In this document: piece by piece, positions 18,665 to 27,877 of the stretch
How positions within the stretch are numbered: the stretch's first letter is position 1
Layout of the letters: every line of letters starts with the position of its first letter
NCBI GenBank assembly: GCA_945862455.1
Contig: CAMAXU010000007.1
Span: 1 to 57,500 of the forward strand
Reading direction: 5' to 3'
Origin: Rickettsia typhi
GTDB taxonomy: Bacteria > Pseudomonadota > Alphaproteobacteria > Rickettsiales > UBA1997
DNA length: 57,500 bases
Translations under genes and position numbers: made by a program
The notes under the pieces: generated by a model
Seen by the model: the letters and a program-made list of their open reading frames with translations, nothing else
What the model was told of the DNA's origin: nothing
Databases searched by the model: none

Positions 18665-19099
18665 ATGACCCTTCGCATATTACAAATAAAGAAATCCGCA
18701 GAATTCCAAAAAATTGGCAAAAAAGGTTTGAAGTTTTACTCAAAAACTATCCTTTTACTTTCGCATCCTACTTCGCAAAATTATTTCCAGAATTTATCAG
18801 AAGGCAAAAACGCCATCGATTTTTGTCGTATTGGTTACACTGTCAGCAAAGTTGTTGGCAATGCCGTAATTCGCAATCGCGCCAAAAGAAGATTGCGCGA
18901 AGTTTTTCGGGAATTGGCTTTGATTTATGCCAAAAATCACTTTGATTATGTTGTAATTGCGCGCAAAGAAATTGCCGAATCTAATTTTGAAAAAATTTCT
19001 AATGATTTGAAATTTTGCTTAAAGAGAATTCATCAACCTCAATCTTCTAAAAAAACTTTACCTAAACATGATTCCAAATCACATGATTCCAAAGCCTAA
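18665..19099 (+). CDS. rnpA: Ribonuclease P protein component
   Basis: 144 residues. It is the protein cofactor of RNase P, which matures tRNA 5' ends. The RNR motif is intact in NAVIRNRAKRRLREVFREL, preceded by the IGYTVSKVVGNA strand. The C-terminal ~20 residues are serine/lysine-rich, contain a short repeated HDSK, and overlap the fixH start. Here it is followed by fixH rather than the usual yidD/yidC. Confidence 0.94.
   Translation: MTLRILQIKKSAEFQKIGKKGLKFYSKTILLLSHPTSQNYFQNLSEGKNAIDFCRIGYTVSKVVGNAVIRNRAKRRLREVFRELALIYAKNHFDYVVIARKEIAESNFEKISNDLKFCLKRIHQPQSSKKTLPKHDSKSHDSKA
19066..19095 (+). repeat. 15-bp direct duplication at the rnpA-fixH overlap
   Basis: ACATGATTCCAAATC (19066-19080) is followed directly by ACATGATTCCAAAGC (19081-19095). 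In the rnpA frame it gives HDSK twice; in the fixH frame it gives MIP twice and so two candidate ATG starts (19068 and 19083). Confidence 0.9.
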
Positions 19100-19559
19100 A
19101 AAAAGTAAAATCATTTACTTTTTCTTTGCTTTTTTCGCCATAGTTTTGGCGGTGAATATTTTTTATATTTATATTTCTAAAAAAACTTGGCGCGGCGTTG
19201 TAACTGATGATCCTTATCACAAAGGCTTAAATTATAATGATACACTGAAAGAAGTGGCTAAACAGAAAGTTTTGGGGTGGACCGTAAAAGTTGATTTCAG
19301 GTCAGGTGTTACAAAACAAGGAATTTTAATGGTAACTGTGCAAGATAAAAATCTACGCTACATCAATGACGCAAAAATTTATGCAACCTTTAAGCGCCCG
19401 ACTCAAGAAGGTTCAGATTTTGTTTTGCCAGTGCCTTATGAAGATGGAATTTACAAAGCGCGAGTCAACTTTCCTCTAGAAGGTCAATGGGATGGAGAAG
19501 TGGCGGTTAGAAAAGACCAAGACACTTATCAGGATGTTAGAAGATATGTCATTCAATGA
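19068..19559 (+). CDS. fixH: FixH/CcoH, cbb3 oxidase assembly protein
   Basis: 163 residues from 19068 (158 from the duplicate ATG at 19083). One N-terminal membrane helix (residues ~14-35) is followed by a periplasmic domain with the family signature YHKGLNYNDTLKEVAKQKVLGW split as YHKGLNYNDT and QKVLGW. FixH helps assemble the high-affinity cbb3 cytochrome oxidase. It overlaps rnpA by 32 bases and fixI by 4 (ATGA). The fixG gene normally upstream is not in the window. Confidence 0.9.
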   Translation: MIPNHMIPKPKKSKIIYFFFAFFAIVLAVNIFYIYISKKTWRGVVTDDPYHKGLNYNDTLKEVAKQKVLGWTVKVDFRSGVTKQGILMVTVQDKNLRYINDAKIYATFKRPTQEGSDFVLPVPYEDGIYKARVNFPLEGQWDGEVAVRKDQDTYQDVRRYVIQ

Positions 19560-21925
19560 TAAATCCATGCCTTCATTGCGGCGAAGATACTAAAAAAATT
19601 GAGGAAGAATTTTGTTGTCTCGGATGCGCCGCAGCATATAAAATCATTAATAAATTCGGCTTCGAAAATTATTATAAATTGCGCGAAATTGATCCGGCGG
19701 TTCGAAAAATAAAGCCAGAAGTTGCTGATGAAATTGATGTTTCAGAATTTATTTTTAAAGAAAAAGATGGCTCAAATTCTGTCTCTTTGATGGTTCAGGG
19801 CTTGCATTGCGCTGCTTGTGTTTGGCTGATTGAAAGCATTTTAAAAAAACAAGAAGCTGTTATTTCTGCCCGCATAAATCTTTCTAAAAAAACTTTGTAT
19901 TTACGTTGGTTAGGAGATGAAAAAACCGGCAATGATTTGGCGCATTTAATCAGTGAAATCGGTTACAAACTTTTGCCTTTTGATGAAGAAATTTTAAATA
20001 GCGCTGAAAAAAAATATAATGATTCAATTTTGCGCGCGCTTGCCGTTGCTGGTTTCGGCGCTGGAAATATTATGCTATTTTCCTTCTCATTATGGTTTTC
20101 TGATGTTGTTGATATGGGAAGTGGCACCCGAAATTTATTCCAGTTTTTTTCCTCATTAATCGCACTTCCAGTTATAATTTATTCAGCGCGACCATTTTTT
20201 ATATCAGCTTTCCGCTCAATAAAGGCGGGCTATCCCAATATGGATTTGGCGATTTCAATTGCCATTTTTCTAGCTTGTATTGTTAGCCTTCTCGAAACTT
20301 TTCGTAACGCCAATCACGTTTATTTTGATTCGGCGGTAATGCTGATTTTCTTCTTGCTGATTGGTCGCTATCTCGATTTAAAAGCGCGTAAAAAAGCTTT
20401 CGCAATTGCATCGGAATTTGCCATGCTTTCAGCAAGTTTTGGTCGCGTTGAAGAGGATGCGAAAATTAGAATTCTGCCGATAAAACAATTGCAAAAAGGT
20501 ATGATTTTAATTGTTGCCGTTGGAGAAAAAATTGCAGCTGATGGCATTGTGATTGAAGGCGAAAGCGAGCTTGATACGGCACTGATTACTGGCGAAACTA
20601 TGCCGAGAAAAATTGCTCTAAATCAAGAAGTTTTTGCTGGCACAATTAATCTGATTGCGCCACTAAAAATTCGCATCACAAAATCGGCGCAAAATAGTTT
20701 ATTATCGGAAATAATTCGCTTGAGCGAAGAAGTTGAAAATAAAAAAAATCACTACATTCGCATCAGCGATACGCTTTCAAAATTTTACACACCAGCTGTT
20801 CATATTTTGGCATTTCTAACTTTTTTGCTGTGGTGTTTTTATTTTAAATCGGGCTGGGAAATTGCTTTAATGAATGCGACTGCGGTTTTGATTATAACTT
20901 GTCCGTGCGCTTTGGCACTGGCTGTACCGATTGTGCAAACGATTGCAATTTCTAATTTTATCAAGAAAGGAATCTTAGTAAAATCAGGCGAAGCGCTAGA
21001 AAAAATTCGCGCAATTGATGTGATTGTTTTTGATAAAACCGGAAGTTTAACAATTGGCAAACCTAAGCTGGTTGATATTAAGATCTTAAAACAAGTTCAG
21101 GATGACGGAATTTTGGAGGAAAAAAATTTCTATCTAAAACTCGCCGCATCTCTTGCGCAAAAAAGTCGTCATCCAATTTCTCAAGCAATTTCTGCCAGCT
21201 ATCACGAAAATTTAGAAGAGCTGCAAATCCATGAAAAACAAGGCTTTGGACTCGAAACAAATTTTTGGGGCAAGAATTTAAAATTAGGCAGAAAAGATTT
21301 TTGCGATATTAAAAATAGTTTTGAAATAACCAAAAATTTTCTCACCTGCTTCATGAAATTTGGCGAAGATGAAATAGTTTTTTTATTTGAAGATGCGCCA
21401 AAAATTGATGCCAAAATCGTGATCGAAAAATTACAAAAAATGGGTAAAAAAATTATTTTGCTTTCAGGAGACAATCAAAAAACCGTAGAAAATATTGCGC
21501 AGAAAATGGCAATTTCAGAATTTTATTTTGAACAAACTCCAGTTTCAAAAGTGAATTTCTTAGAAAAATTAAAAGCTAAAAATCAAAAATTTATTATGAT
21601 TGGAGATGGTCTTAACGATGCTCCAGCTTTGGCTTTAGCCGATGTTTCAATTTCCTTTTCCAAAGCTTCAGACATTTCGCAAAATATTGCTGATATTATA
21701 ATTCAGGGTCAAAAACTAATGCCGATTATTTTGATAATAAATTCTGCCAAAAAAACCATTTCTCTAATGAAGCAGAATCTTTTTATCGCCTTGATTTATA
21801 ATCTAATTGCCGTTCCTTATGCCATTATGGGGCATGTGGTTCCGCTAACTGCAGCAATTGCAATGTCTTCATCTTCGCTTTTAGTTTTGTTTAATTCTTT
21901 GCGCATGAATAAAATTAAATCTTAA
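19556..21925 (+). CDS. fixI: CcoI/FixI copper-exporting P1B-type ATPase
   Basis: 789 residues. An N-terminal metal-binding segment has CLHC (5-8) and CCLGC (20-24), followed by an HMA domain with CAAC (85-88). Next come the membrane helices, the actuator TGE (LITGETMP), the transmembrane CPC (449-451), the phosphorylated aspartate in DKTGS (D493) and GDGLNDAPAL. This architecture is that of CcoI, which supplies copper for the CuB centre of cbb3 oxidase, rather than of CopA. It is coupled to fixH by ATGA and followed by ccoS after 4 bases. Confidence 0.95.
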   Translation: MINPCLHCGEDTKKIEEEFCCLGCAAAYKIINKFGFENYYKLREIDPAVRKIKPEVADEIDVSEFIFKEKDGSNSVSLMVQGLHCAACVWLIESILKKQEAVISARINLSKKTLYLRWLGDEKTGNDLAHLISEIGYKLLPFDEEILNSAEKKYNDSILRALAVAGFGAGNIMLFSFSLWFSDVVDMGSGTRNLFQFFSSLIALPVIIYSARPFFISAFRSIKAGYPNMDLAISIAIFLACIVSLLETFRNANHVYFDSAVMLIFFLLIGRYLDLKARKKAFAIASEFAMLSASFGRVEEDAKIRILPIKQLQKGMILIVAVGEKIAADGIVIEGESELDTALITGETMPRKIALNQEVFAGTINLIAPLKIRITKSAQNSLLSEIIRLSEEVENKKNHYIRISDTLSKFYTPAVHILAFLTFLLWCFYFKSGWEIALMNATAVLIITCPCALALAVPIVQTIAISNFIKKGILVKSGEALEKIRAIDVIVFDKTGSLTIGKPKLVDIKILKQVQDDGILEEKNFYLKLAASLAQKSRHPISQAISASYHENLEELQIHEKQGFGLETNFWGKNLKLGRKDFCDIKNSFEITKNFLTCFMKFGEDEIVFLFEDAPKIDAKIVIEKLQKMGKKIILLSGDNQKTVENIAQKMAISEFYFEQTPVSKVNFLEKLKAKNQKFIMIGDGLNDAPALALADVSISFSKASDISQNIADIIIQGQKLMPIILIINSAKKTISLMKQNLFIALIYNLIAVPYAIMGHVVPLTAAIAMSSSSLLVLFNSLRMNKIKS

Positions 21926-21929
21926 AATC

Positions 21930-22100
21930 ATGTCTGTGCTGCTTTTTTTAATTCCGATAACTCTTGCTTTAGGTTTGCTTGGTCTTGGTTGTTTTTTATG
22001 GAGTTTGAAGAGTAAGCAATATGAAGATTTGCAAGGTTCGGCAAGTAGAATTTTATTTGATGATTCTATTGACGATCAAAAGCGTAAAGAGCGAAAATAA
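21930..22100 (+). CDS. ccoS: CcoS, cbb3 oxidase maturation protein
   Basis: 56 residues, typical for this very small family. One N-terminal helix (residues ~3-25) is followed by the signature YEDLQGSASRILFDDSIDD. CcoS is needed for cofactor insertion into cbb3 oxidase. It starts 4 bases after the fixI stop, completing fixH-fixI-ccoS. The oxidase subunits ccoNOQP are not in the window. Confidence 0.93.
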   Translation: MSVLLFLIPITLALGLLGLGCFLWSLKSKQYEDLQGSASRILFDDSIDDQKRKERK

Positions 22101-22180
22101 GCGTTGTCTTTTTGTCGAGTGCTAATTACTTTTTGAGGCAATTCACTCCCTTTAAAAAGCATCAATAATTTCTGCAAAAA

Positions 22181-22912
22181 ATGAGAAAAATTTCAGCCAA
22201 AAATCTTGTGATTTTTCTGGGCTTAATTATTGCTTCATGTTCAGCAAAAAATGACCCACAAACTAAAATTAGAATTGTTGATTTGCAGGGAAAATCTCAC
22301 CCTGTTGCAACCAGAATTCCTGATTTAAACACTCAAGTTTTAGCTTCTCAAGGCAGATTGCAGGAAGAACAAACTGTTATCAAAAATTCTACTACTGAAA
22401 CTAATTCACAACCTCCTAATCCTTCTAATAATTCTGCTTTTTCCAGTCAAAATTTGGCTGTTTTGCGATCAAATCCATCGCAAGCTTCAGCAATTCCGGT
22501 TATAAATAATCAATCTCAAACAGCTCAATCTTCAAATGTAATGATTGGTGGCAGTTCAATGCAAAAAGAGCAAACCGTTGAATATGATTTATCGAAACCC
22601 GATGAAGCAGAAATGGCGTCGAGCAAAAAAGTTAAATTTAAGGTTGGTCAAAAAGCCGTAGTTTCTGAAAGTGTAGCTGGAAAAATCAAGGGATTCTTCG
22701 CTCAGGTTGGATCGTTTTCAACCATGAATAGCGCCGATAAAACTTTAGCCTCAATGAAAAAATTCCATAAAGGTCAAATTGAAATTGTTGATGGCGATAA
22801 AACAATTTATCGAGTATTGTTGGGACCGTTTCCAAATCTTGCTAAAGCTAATGAAATGATTAAAAAAATTAAAACTTCTGGTCACGAAGCAATCCTTGTG
22901 AGGAATAAATAG
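22181..22912 (+). CDS. SPOR-domain lipoprotein
   Basis: 243 residues. A signal peptide ends in a lipobox with Cys20 (GLIIASC). A long S/N/Q-rich linker (residues ~60-150) leads to a C-terminal SPOR domain (about 165-243), seen in FFAQVGSFSTMNSADKTL and YRVLLGPFPNLAKANEM. SPOR domains bind peptidoglycan lacking stem peptides at the division site. No RlpA double-psi barrel is present. It is followed by another lipoprotein and a PBP5-type carboxypeptidase, suggesting a cell-wall group. Confidence 0.85.
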   Translation: MRKISAKNLVIFLGLIIASCSAKNDPQTKIRIVDLQGKSHPVATRIPDLNTQVLASQGRLQEEQTVIKNSTTETNSQPPNPSNNSAFSSQNLAVLRSNPSQASAIPVINNQSQTAQSSNVMIGGSSMQKEQTVEYDLSKPDEAEMASSKKVKFKVGQKAVVSESVAGKIKGFFAQVGSFSTMNSADKTLASMKKFHKGQIEIVDGDKTIYRVLLGPFPNLAKANEMIKKIKTSGHEAILVRNK

Positions 22913-22914
22913 AA

Positions 22915-23718
22915 ATGAAATTTTTGAAGAAGTTTTTGCCCGAATTGTTATGCTCATTGCTTTTACTCGTCTCTTCTTGCGCTTGGTCTTCTTTAAAAAA
23001 AGTTAATGCTTACAACGCTGTTTTTGACAAAAAATATGGTAAAGAAGTTGAGAAAATCAGGGCAACAAGAGCGCCGACGCAAGAAATCAATAAAGAAATA
23101 ACCACAATTCAGCCGCCAACAGAAGATGAAATGCGCGCTATCAATAATAAGTCCGGAGACAATTATTATGCTTATACCGATGTTAGCAAATTCGGTGAAA
23201 AAGGGCCGCAAAATTACTTGCCAAATGGTGAATTTTACGAAGCTTCAAGAAGCAAAAATCCCTCCAATACCTTGCCACCGAATATGTTTCAGGTAAGTTA
23301 TAATACCGCGCTTCATCCACCTTTTCGTAGGTTTGGCGCTGAGTTTGACCGAATTGTAATTCCAACCTCAGATGTTTATGGTGTTAAAACTGAAATGTCA
23401 GAAAAGTCCTATTTACTTGCTGGCAATAATTCACTGCAAAAAAATATTGATCAGATTAATGCTGAAAAAACCGCCGAAGATATTGAAATGAGTGAAGCTC
23501 TGATCAATGAGCAAAAGCAATTGCGTCGCAAACAAAGAATGCAAAAAACTTTTGGCGACGATTCTCTAGAAATAGCTTTGCTTGAAAATGATTCGGAAAA
23601 AACAGAAAAAATTTCCGATAAAAAAGCGGAAATCAAAATTAAAGTTAAGCCCGCTCCAGATCAAAAAAATCAACAAGGTGACTTTTCTGAAATGGTTCAA
23701 AAAATTCTCAAAAATTAA
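22915..23718 (+). CDS. Putative lipoprotein, unknown function
   Basis: 267 residues. Signal peptide with a lipobox at Cys22 (LLLVSSC). The mature part is charged, has aromatic segments in the middle (QVSYNTALHPPFRRFGAEF) and a lysine/glutamate-rich, probably helical C-terminal third. No family is recognised. It lies 2 bases after the SPOR gene and 5 before dacA, so a periplasmic envelope role is the simplest guess. Confidence 0.7.
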   Translation: MKFLKKFLPELLCSLLLLVSSCAWSSLKKVNAYNAVFDKKYGKEVEKIRATRAPTQEINKEITTIQPPTEDEMRAINNKSGDNYYAYTDVSKFGEKGPQNYLPNGEFYEASRSKNPSNTLPPNMFQVSYNTALHPPFRRFGAEFDRIVIPTSDVYGVKTEMSEKSYLLAGNNSLQKNIDQINAEKTAEDIEMSEALINEQKQLRRKQRMQKTFGDDSLEIALLENDSEKTEKISDKKAEIKIKVKPAPDQKNQQGDFSEMVQKILKN

Positions 23719-23723
23719 TCGAA

Positions 23724-24905
23724 ATGAAGAATTTGGTTAAAAAAGCCCAATTTTTATTTTGTCTGCTGTTTATATTCTTTGCAGTACAGGCGAAAGCCGA
23801 AGATTCTATTGGCAACCTTCCGGCGGAATTGGCAGACGTAAAATTCTATTTTTTAATTGATGCTGATACCAAGGAAATTTTATTGTCAAAAAATCCTGAT
23901 GTAAGAATTGCGCCATCATCAATGACTAAAATCATGACGGCCTACGTCGTTTTCGATCAAATTAAAAAAGGTCGAATCACTTTCGAAAATCAATGTCTGA
24001 TTGGAAAAGATGCTTGGCGTAAATCTGGTTCAAGCATGTTTTTGAACTATGGCGATGTGGTTTCAATTGAAGATTTGGTGCGTGGCTTGCTCGCAGTTTC
24101 GGGAAATGACGCTGCGATTGCTTTGGCTGAAAGCACCGCTGGCGGCTTCAGTAATTTTATTGATTTGATGAATTCAAAAGCGCGCGAACTTGGCTTGAAA
24201 AATAGTCGTTTCCGCAATCCGCACGGCTTGAATGAAGAAGGGCATTATATGAGTGTTCGCGATTTGGCTACTTTGGCAATTGCGCTTCAAGATAAATTTC
24301 CACAATATTCCCACTATTTTGGCATCACTGAATTTACTTACAGAAATATTACGCAACATAGTCGCAATCCTTTGATTAAAGGAAATTACGATGGCGTAGT
24401 TGGTGGTAAAACCGGACATACTAACGAAGGCGGTTACGGCGTTATAGGTACGGTGAAGCGCGATAATCGACGTTTAATCGGCGTTGTAAATAAGGCTAGA
24501 ACTCCAAAACAAAGATCAGCTGCTATCATCGAAATGTTTGATTATGGTTTTGATAATTACAAAAAAATAACTCTGTTTGAAAAAGGTCAAAATGTAGCAA
24601 GTCTTAAAGCTTGGTTGGGCAGCAAGTCAAAAGTTAAAGTTATGACCAGTAACGAAGTTTCTTTTAACTTGCCGCGCGAAAAAGCGGTTGATGACATAAA
24701 AGTTAGCGTCAAATATAAAAGCCCGCTTTATGCACCAATTACAAAAGGCACTCAAGTTGCGAATTTGTTGGTTGAAATACCAGGATACAAATCTTTTGAA
24801 TATCCACTAATTGCCGAGGAAAAGATTGGCAAGGCGGGATATTTTGAAAGAATACGTCAAATTCTGCGCTATAAAATAGCAAATTTCTTAAATAAAATTT
24901 CTTAA
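23724..24905 (+). CDS. dacA: D-alanyl-D-alanine carboxypeptidase (PBP5/6 family)
   Basis: 393 residues. The signal peptide ends near AKAE (residue ~25). The three penicillin-binding motifs are present: SxxK at 66-69 (SMTK), SGN at 126-128 and KTG at 229-231. The C-terminal ~100 residues form the PBP5-type beta domain and end in an amphipathic, membrane-associating tail. The enzyme trims the terminal D-Ala of peptidoglycan pentapeptides. It is last in an envelope operon with two lipoproteins. Confidence 0.94.
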   Translation: MKNLVKKAQFLFCLLFIFFAVQAKAEDSIGNLPAELADVKFYFLIDADTKEILLSKNPDVRIAPSSMTKIMTAYVVFDQIKKGRITFENQCLIGKDAWRKSGSSMFLNYGDVVSIEDLVRGLLAVSGNDAAIALAESTAGGFSNFIDLMNSKARELGLKNSRFRNPHGLNEEGHYMSVRDLATLAIALQDKFPQYSHYFGITEFTYRNITQHSRNPLIKGNYDGVVGGKTGHTNEGGYGVIGTVKRDNRRLIGVVNKARTPKQRSAAIIEMFDYGFDNYKKITLFEKGQNVASLKAWLGSKSKVKVMTSNEVSFNLPREKAVDDIKVSVKYKSPLYAPITKGTQVANLLVEIPGYKSFEYPLIAEEKIGKAGYFERIRQILRYKIANFLNKIS

Positions 24906-24908
24906 AAA

Positions 24909-25223
24909 ATGGACATAAAATTATTAATGCGTCAAGCGCAAGAAGTGCAAAAAAAGATGCAAAAAATTCAAGAAGATTTGACAACTCAAGAATATGAAGG
25001 TTCTGCTGGCGGAGGAATGGTGAAAGTTTTAATTACGGGTGGTGGTTTAGCGCGTAGAGTCAACATTGATCCAGCTTTAATCAATGTTGCTGAAAAAGAA
25101 ATTTTGGAAGATCTTTTGATTGCGGCTTTTAATGATTCCAAGAAAAAATCAGATGACGCCTCTTCAAATTCAATTCGTTCTGCAACCAATGGAATGGCTC
25201 TTCCAGCGGGATTTAAGTTTTAA
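24909..25223 (+). CDS. ybaB: YbaB/EbfC family nucleoid-associated protein
   Basis: 104 residues, family length. It has an N-terminal coiled helix (LMRQAQEVQKKMQKIQEDL), the strand region GGGMVKVLITGGG and the NPAL-like segment NIDPALIN. Members bind DNA as dimers. It is often next to recR or dnaX, but here follows dacA by 3 bases. Confidence 0.92.
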   Translation: MDIKLLMRQAQEVQKKMQKIQEDLTTQEYEGSAGGGMVKVLITGGGLARRVNIDPALINVAEKEILEDLLIAAFNDSKKKSDDASSNSIRSATNGMALPAGFKF

Positions 25224-25236
25224 AGATACCAATAAT

Positions 25237-25265
25237 CCTAAATCCAACGAAGTTTGAATTTAAAT
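25237..25265. repeat. Dispersed ~30-bp palindromic repeat, copy 1
   Basis: This 29-base sequence, CCTAAATCCAACGAAG followed by TTTGAATTTAAAT, matches 39461-39490 with one substitution and one indel. It lies in the 53-base gap between ybaB and trpF. Its arms can pair imperfectly around a GAA loop. No T-run follows on either strand, unlike copy 2. Confidence 0.75.
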
Positions 25266-25276
25266 AGATTAAATAT

Positions 25277-25900
25277 ATGCAAATCAAGCTTTGCGGCTTT
25301 ACAGATCAAGAATCAATCCAAACCGCAATTAATCAAAAGTGTGATTTTATTGGTTTTGTTTTTTGTAAAGAATCTTCGCGTTTTATAACTCCAGAAAAGG
25401 CCGCAGAAATTTCAGTTCAAATTCCAAATTCAATTAAAAAAGTTGCTGTTGTTGTTGATGCTGATTTTAATTTTTTAGAAGAAATTTATCAAAAATTATC
25501 CCCAGATTTTTTCCAATTTCATGGTTTAGAAAATCCAAATTTCTTAAAAGAATTCCGCAAGAAATTTCCTCAAATAAAAATAATTAAAGCCTTTAGAATC
25601 AGTGAAGAAGATGATTTAGACCAGATAGAAAATTATGAAAACTGTGTCGATTATTTTCTTTTTGATGGCTCCAAAGCTGGAAGTGGAAAAAAATTTAACT
25701 GGCAAATTCTAAAAAATTATCATGGCAAAAAAGATTGGTTTTTAGCTGGCGGATTAAACATTGAAAATATCGAAGAAGCCTTGAAAGTAACGGGTGCAAA
25801 GATGATCGACATTTCTTCGGGAATTGAAAAAATTCGTGGTCAAAAATCGTCGCAATTAATCAAGGAATTTATGAAAAAAATTAAAACTTTATGCTTGTAA
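25277..25900 (+). CDS. trpF: Phosphoribosylanthranilate isomerase
   Basis: 207 residues, a (beta/alpha)8 barrel of normal size for monofunctional TrpF. KLCG holds the catalytic cysteine (Cys6). FVFCKESSRFITPEKA, QFHG, DGSKAGSGKKFNW and AGGLNIENI are family signatures, and DISSGIE closes the phosphate site. It catalyses the Amadori rearrangement in tryptophan synthesis. No other trp gene is in the window. The stop overlaps the next gene by 10 bases. Confidence 0.92.
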   Translation: MQIKLCGFTDQESIQTAINQKCDFIGFVFCKESSRFITPEKAAEISVQIPNSIKKVAVVVDADFNFLEEIYQKLSPDFFQFHGLENPNFLKEFRKKFPQIKIIKAFRISEEDDLDQIENYENCVDYFLFDGSKAGSGKKFNWQILKNYHGKKDWFLAGGLNIENIEEALKVTGAKMIDISSGIEKIRGQKSSQLIKEFMKKIKTLCL

Positions 25901-27855
25901 AAATCAGAAATTTTTTATTTGGAAATCCGCGCGATCCTTTTGATAAAGCAACGCGCCATAATCTTTCATTGGTGGCATTTTTAGCGTGGGTTGGTCTTGG
26001 TGCGGATGGTATTTCATCTTCTTGTTACGGTCCGGAAGAAGCATTTTTGGCGCTTGGAACTCACGAAGAGTTGGCGATTTATTTGGCGATCGCAACCGCA
26101 TTTACGGTTTTCATTATTTCTTACGCTTACACGCAAGTTATCGAACTTTTCCCTAATGGCGGCGGCGGCTATCGCGTTGCAACCAGATTGCTTGGAAAGC
26201 ATGCTGGACTTATTTCTGGATCGGCGTTGATTATTGACTATGTACTTACAATTTCAATTTCAATTGCTAGTGGCATCGATGCGATTTTTAGTTTTATGCC
26301 GCCAGAATTTCAGAAGGCTAAATTATTGGTGGCGATGCTGATGGTGGGATTGCTAGCGATTCTTAATTTGCGAGGGATGAAAGAATCAATCAAGTTTTTG
26401 CTGCCGATATTTTTAGGTTTTATAATCACGCATTTTGCATTAATCATTTACGGTATTGTTGCACATCATTATGGCTTGGCGAAGCTTGTACCGCAAGCGA
26501 TTGCAGAAACTCATGAGTTAAAAGAATCGGCGGGATTAATTTTTATTATATCGCTTTTCTTAAAAGCTTTTTCGATGGGTGGCGGTACTTATACCGGTTT
26601 GGAAGCGGTGTCCAACAATGTAAATACATTATCAGAGCCACGAGTTCGAACTGCAAAACTAACAATGTTTTTAGTCGCGATTTCATTGGCCTTCATGGCG
26701 GCTGGAATCATACTGCTTTACCTACTTTGGGGCGTGAATAAAGTTGAGGGGCAAACTTTAAATGCTACTGTTTTTTATATTTTAACTGAAACTTGGAATT
26801 ACGGCGATATTGAATTTGGTCAATTCATCGTGCCAATCACATTAATTTTTGAAGCGGGACTATTATTAGTTGCAGCTAATACTGGATTTTTGGCAGGTCC
26901 AAATGTGGTGGCGAACATGGCAAGCGATGAATGGATGCCAAAATCTTTCAGTTCGCTTTCAAGTAGATTAGTAGTCAAAAACGGCATTTTATTCATGGCG
27001 ATTGCCGCGATTGCAACCTTGATAATCACCGGCGGCTCAGTTCACATTTTGGTCGTGCTTTATTCAATTAACGTATTTATCACTTTCTCAATGTCACTTT
27101 TGGGATTAAGTATTTACTGGATGCGCAACCGCAAAAGAAAGCCTCATTGGCGGAGAAAACTTTTAACTTCTGGTGTTGGCTTTATCGTTTGTTTCGGAAT
27201 TTTAATCATCACAATTTTTGAGAAATTCTATGAAGGCGGTTGGGTAACTTTGCTTATCACTTCAGTTTTTATAGGTATGGGTTTGATGATCAAAGGCATG
27301 TATCGCAAACTTAAAATGCGCCTCATGCAAAAAGAAATGCAATTTTATGGCTATGATGATATCGCGCCAAGTCAGGATTGGCTAGAAGAGGCGGACAAAT
27401 CTTCTCCAACTGCAGCAATTATAGTTGACCAAACTTTTGGCAGTGGCATGAATTGTTTGCTTGAAATCAAAAAATTATTCCCCGGAATTTTTAAGAATTT
27501 TATTTTTGTAACCGTAGGCGAGGTTGATTCCAACACTTTCCGTGAAGAGAAAAGATGGCGTGAAATGCGCAGAAGAACAAAAGCGACTTTGCGTAAATAT
27601 AAAAATTATTGTAATGCTAATGGTCGTTTTGCCAAAGCTTATGTCGGTTATGATACTGATATTGTTGAGAAGTTAACTCAACTTACTGATCGTGTCGCTA
27701 AGGATTATCCAAGCACGGTTTTCTTTGGTACAAAATTCATCTTTGATAATGAAAACGTATTTACGCAAGTATTGTTCAACCACGTGCCATATATTATGCA
27801 AAGACGTTTGCATGTTAAAGGTTTAAACATGGTGATTTTGCCGATGAAGATTTAG
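25891..27855 (+). CDS. KimA/KUP-like permease of the APC superfamily (possible K+ importer)
   Basis: 654 residues with about 12 membrane helices and a ~120-residue cytosolic C-terminal part. The sequence follows B. subtilis KimA/YdaO closely: DGISSSCYG (D39, Y46), FPNGGGGYRVA, and DYVLTISIS (D116, Y117, T120, S124). From memory, these correspond to residues that coordinate K+ in KimA, so potassium import is more likely than amino-acid transport. Annotation pipelines usually call such proteins amino-acid permeases. The start lies inside trpF. Confidence 0.8.
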   Translation: MLVKIRNFLFGNPRDPFDKATRHNLSLVAFLAWVGLGADGISSSCYGPEEAFLALGTHEELAIYLAIATAFTVFIISYAYTQVIELFPNGGGGYRVATRLLGKHAGLISGSALIIDYVLTISISIASGIDAIFSFMPPEFQKAKLLVAMLMVGLLAILNLRGMKESIKFLLPIFLGFIITHFALIIYGIVAHHYGLAKLVPQAIAETHELKESAGLIFIISLFLKAFSMGGGTYTGLEAVSNNVNTLSEPRVRTAKLTMFLVAISLAFMAAGIILLYLLWGVNKVEGQTLNATVFYILTETWNYGDIEFGQFIVPITLIFEAGLLLVAANTGFLAGPNVVANMASDEWMPKSFSSLSSRLVVKNGILFMAIAAIATLIITGGSVHILVVLYSINVFITFSMSLLGLSIYWMRNRKRKPHWRRKLLTSGVGFIVCFGILIITIFEKFYEGGWVTLLITSVFIGMGLMIKGMYRKLKMRLMQKEMQFYGYDDIAPSQDWLEEADKSSPTAAIIVDQTFGSGMNCLLEIKKLFPGIFKNFIFVTVGEVDSNTFREEKRWREMRRRTKATLRKYKNYCNANGRFAKAYVGYDTDIVEKLTQLTDRVAKDYPSTVFFGTKFIFDNENVFTQVLFNHVPYIMQRRLHVKGLNMVILPMKI

Positions 27856-27877
27856 CATGATAGATCCAAGTAAAAAT

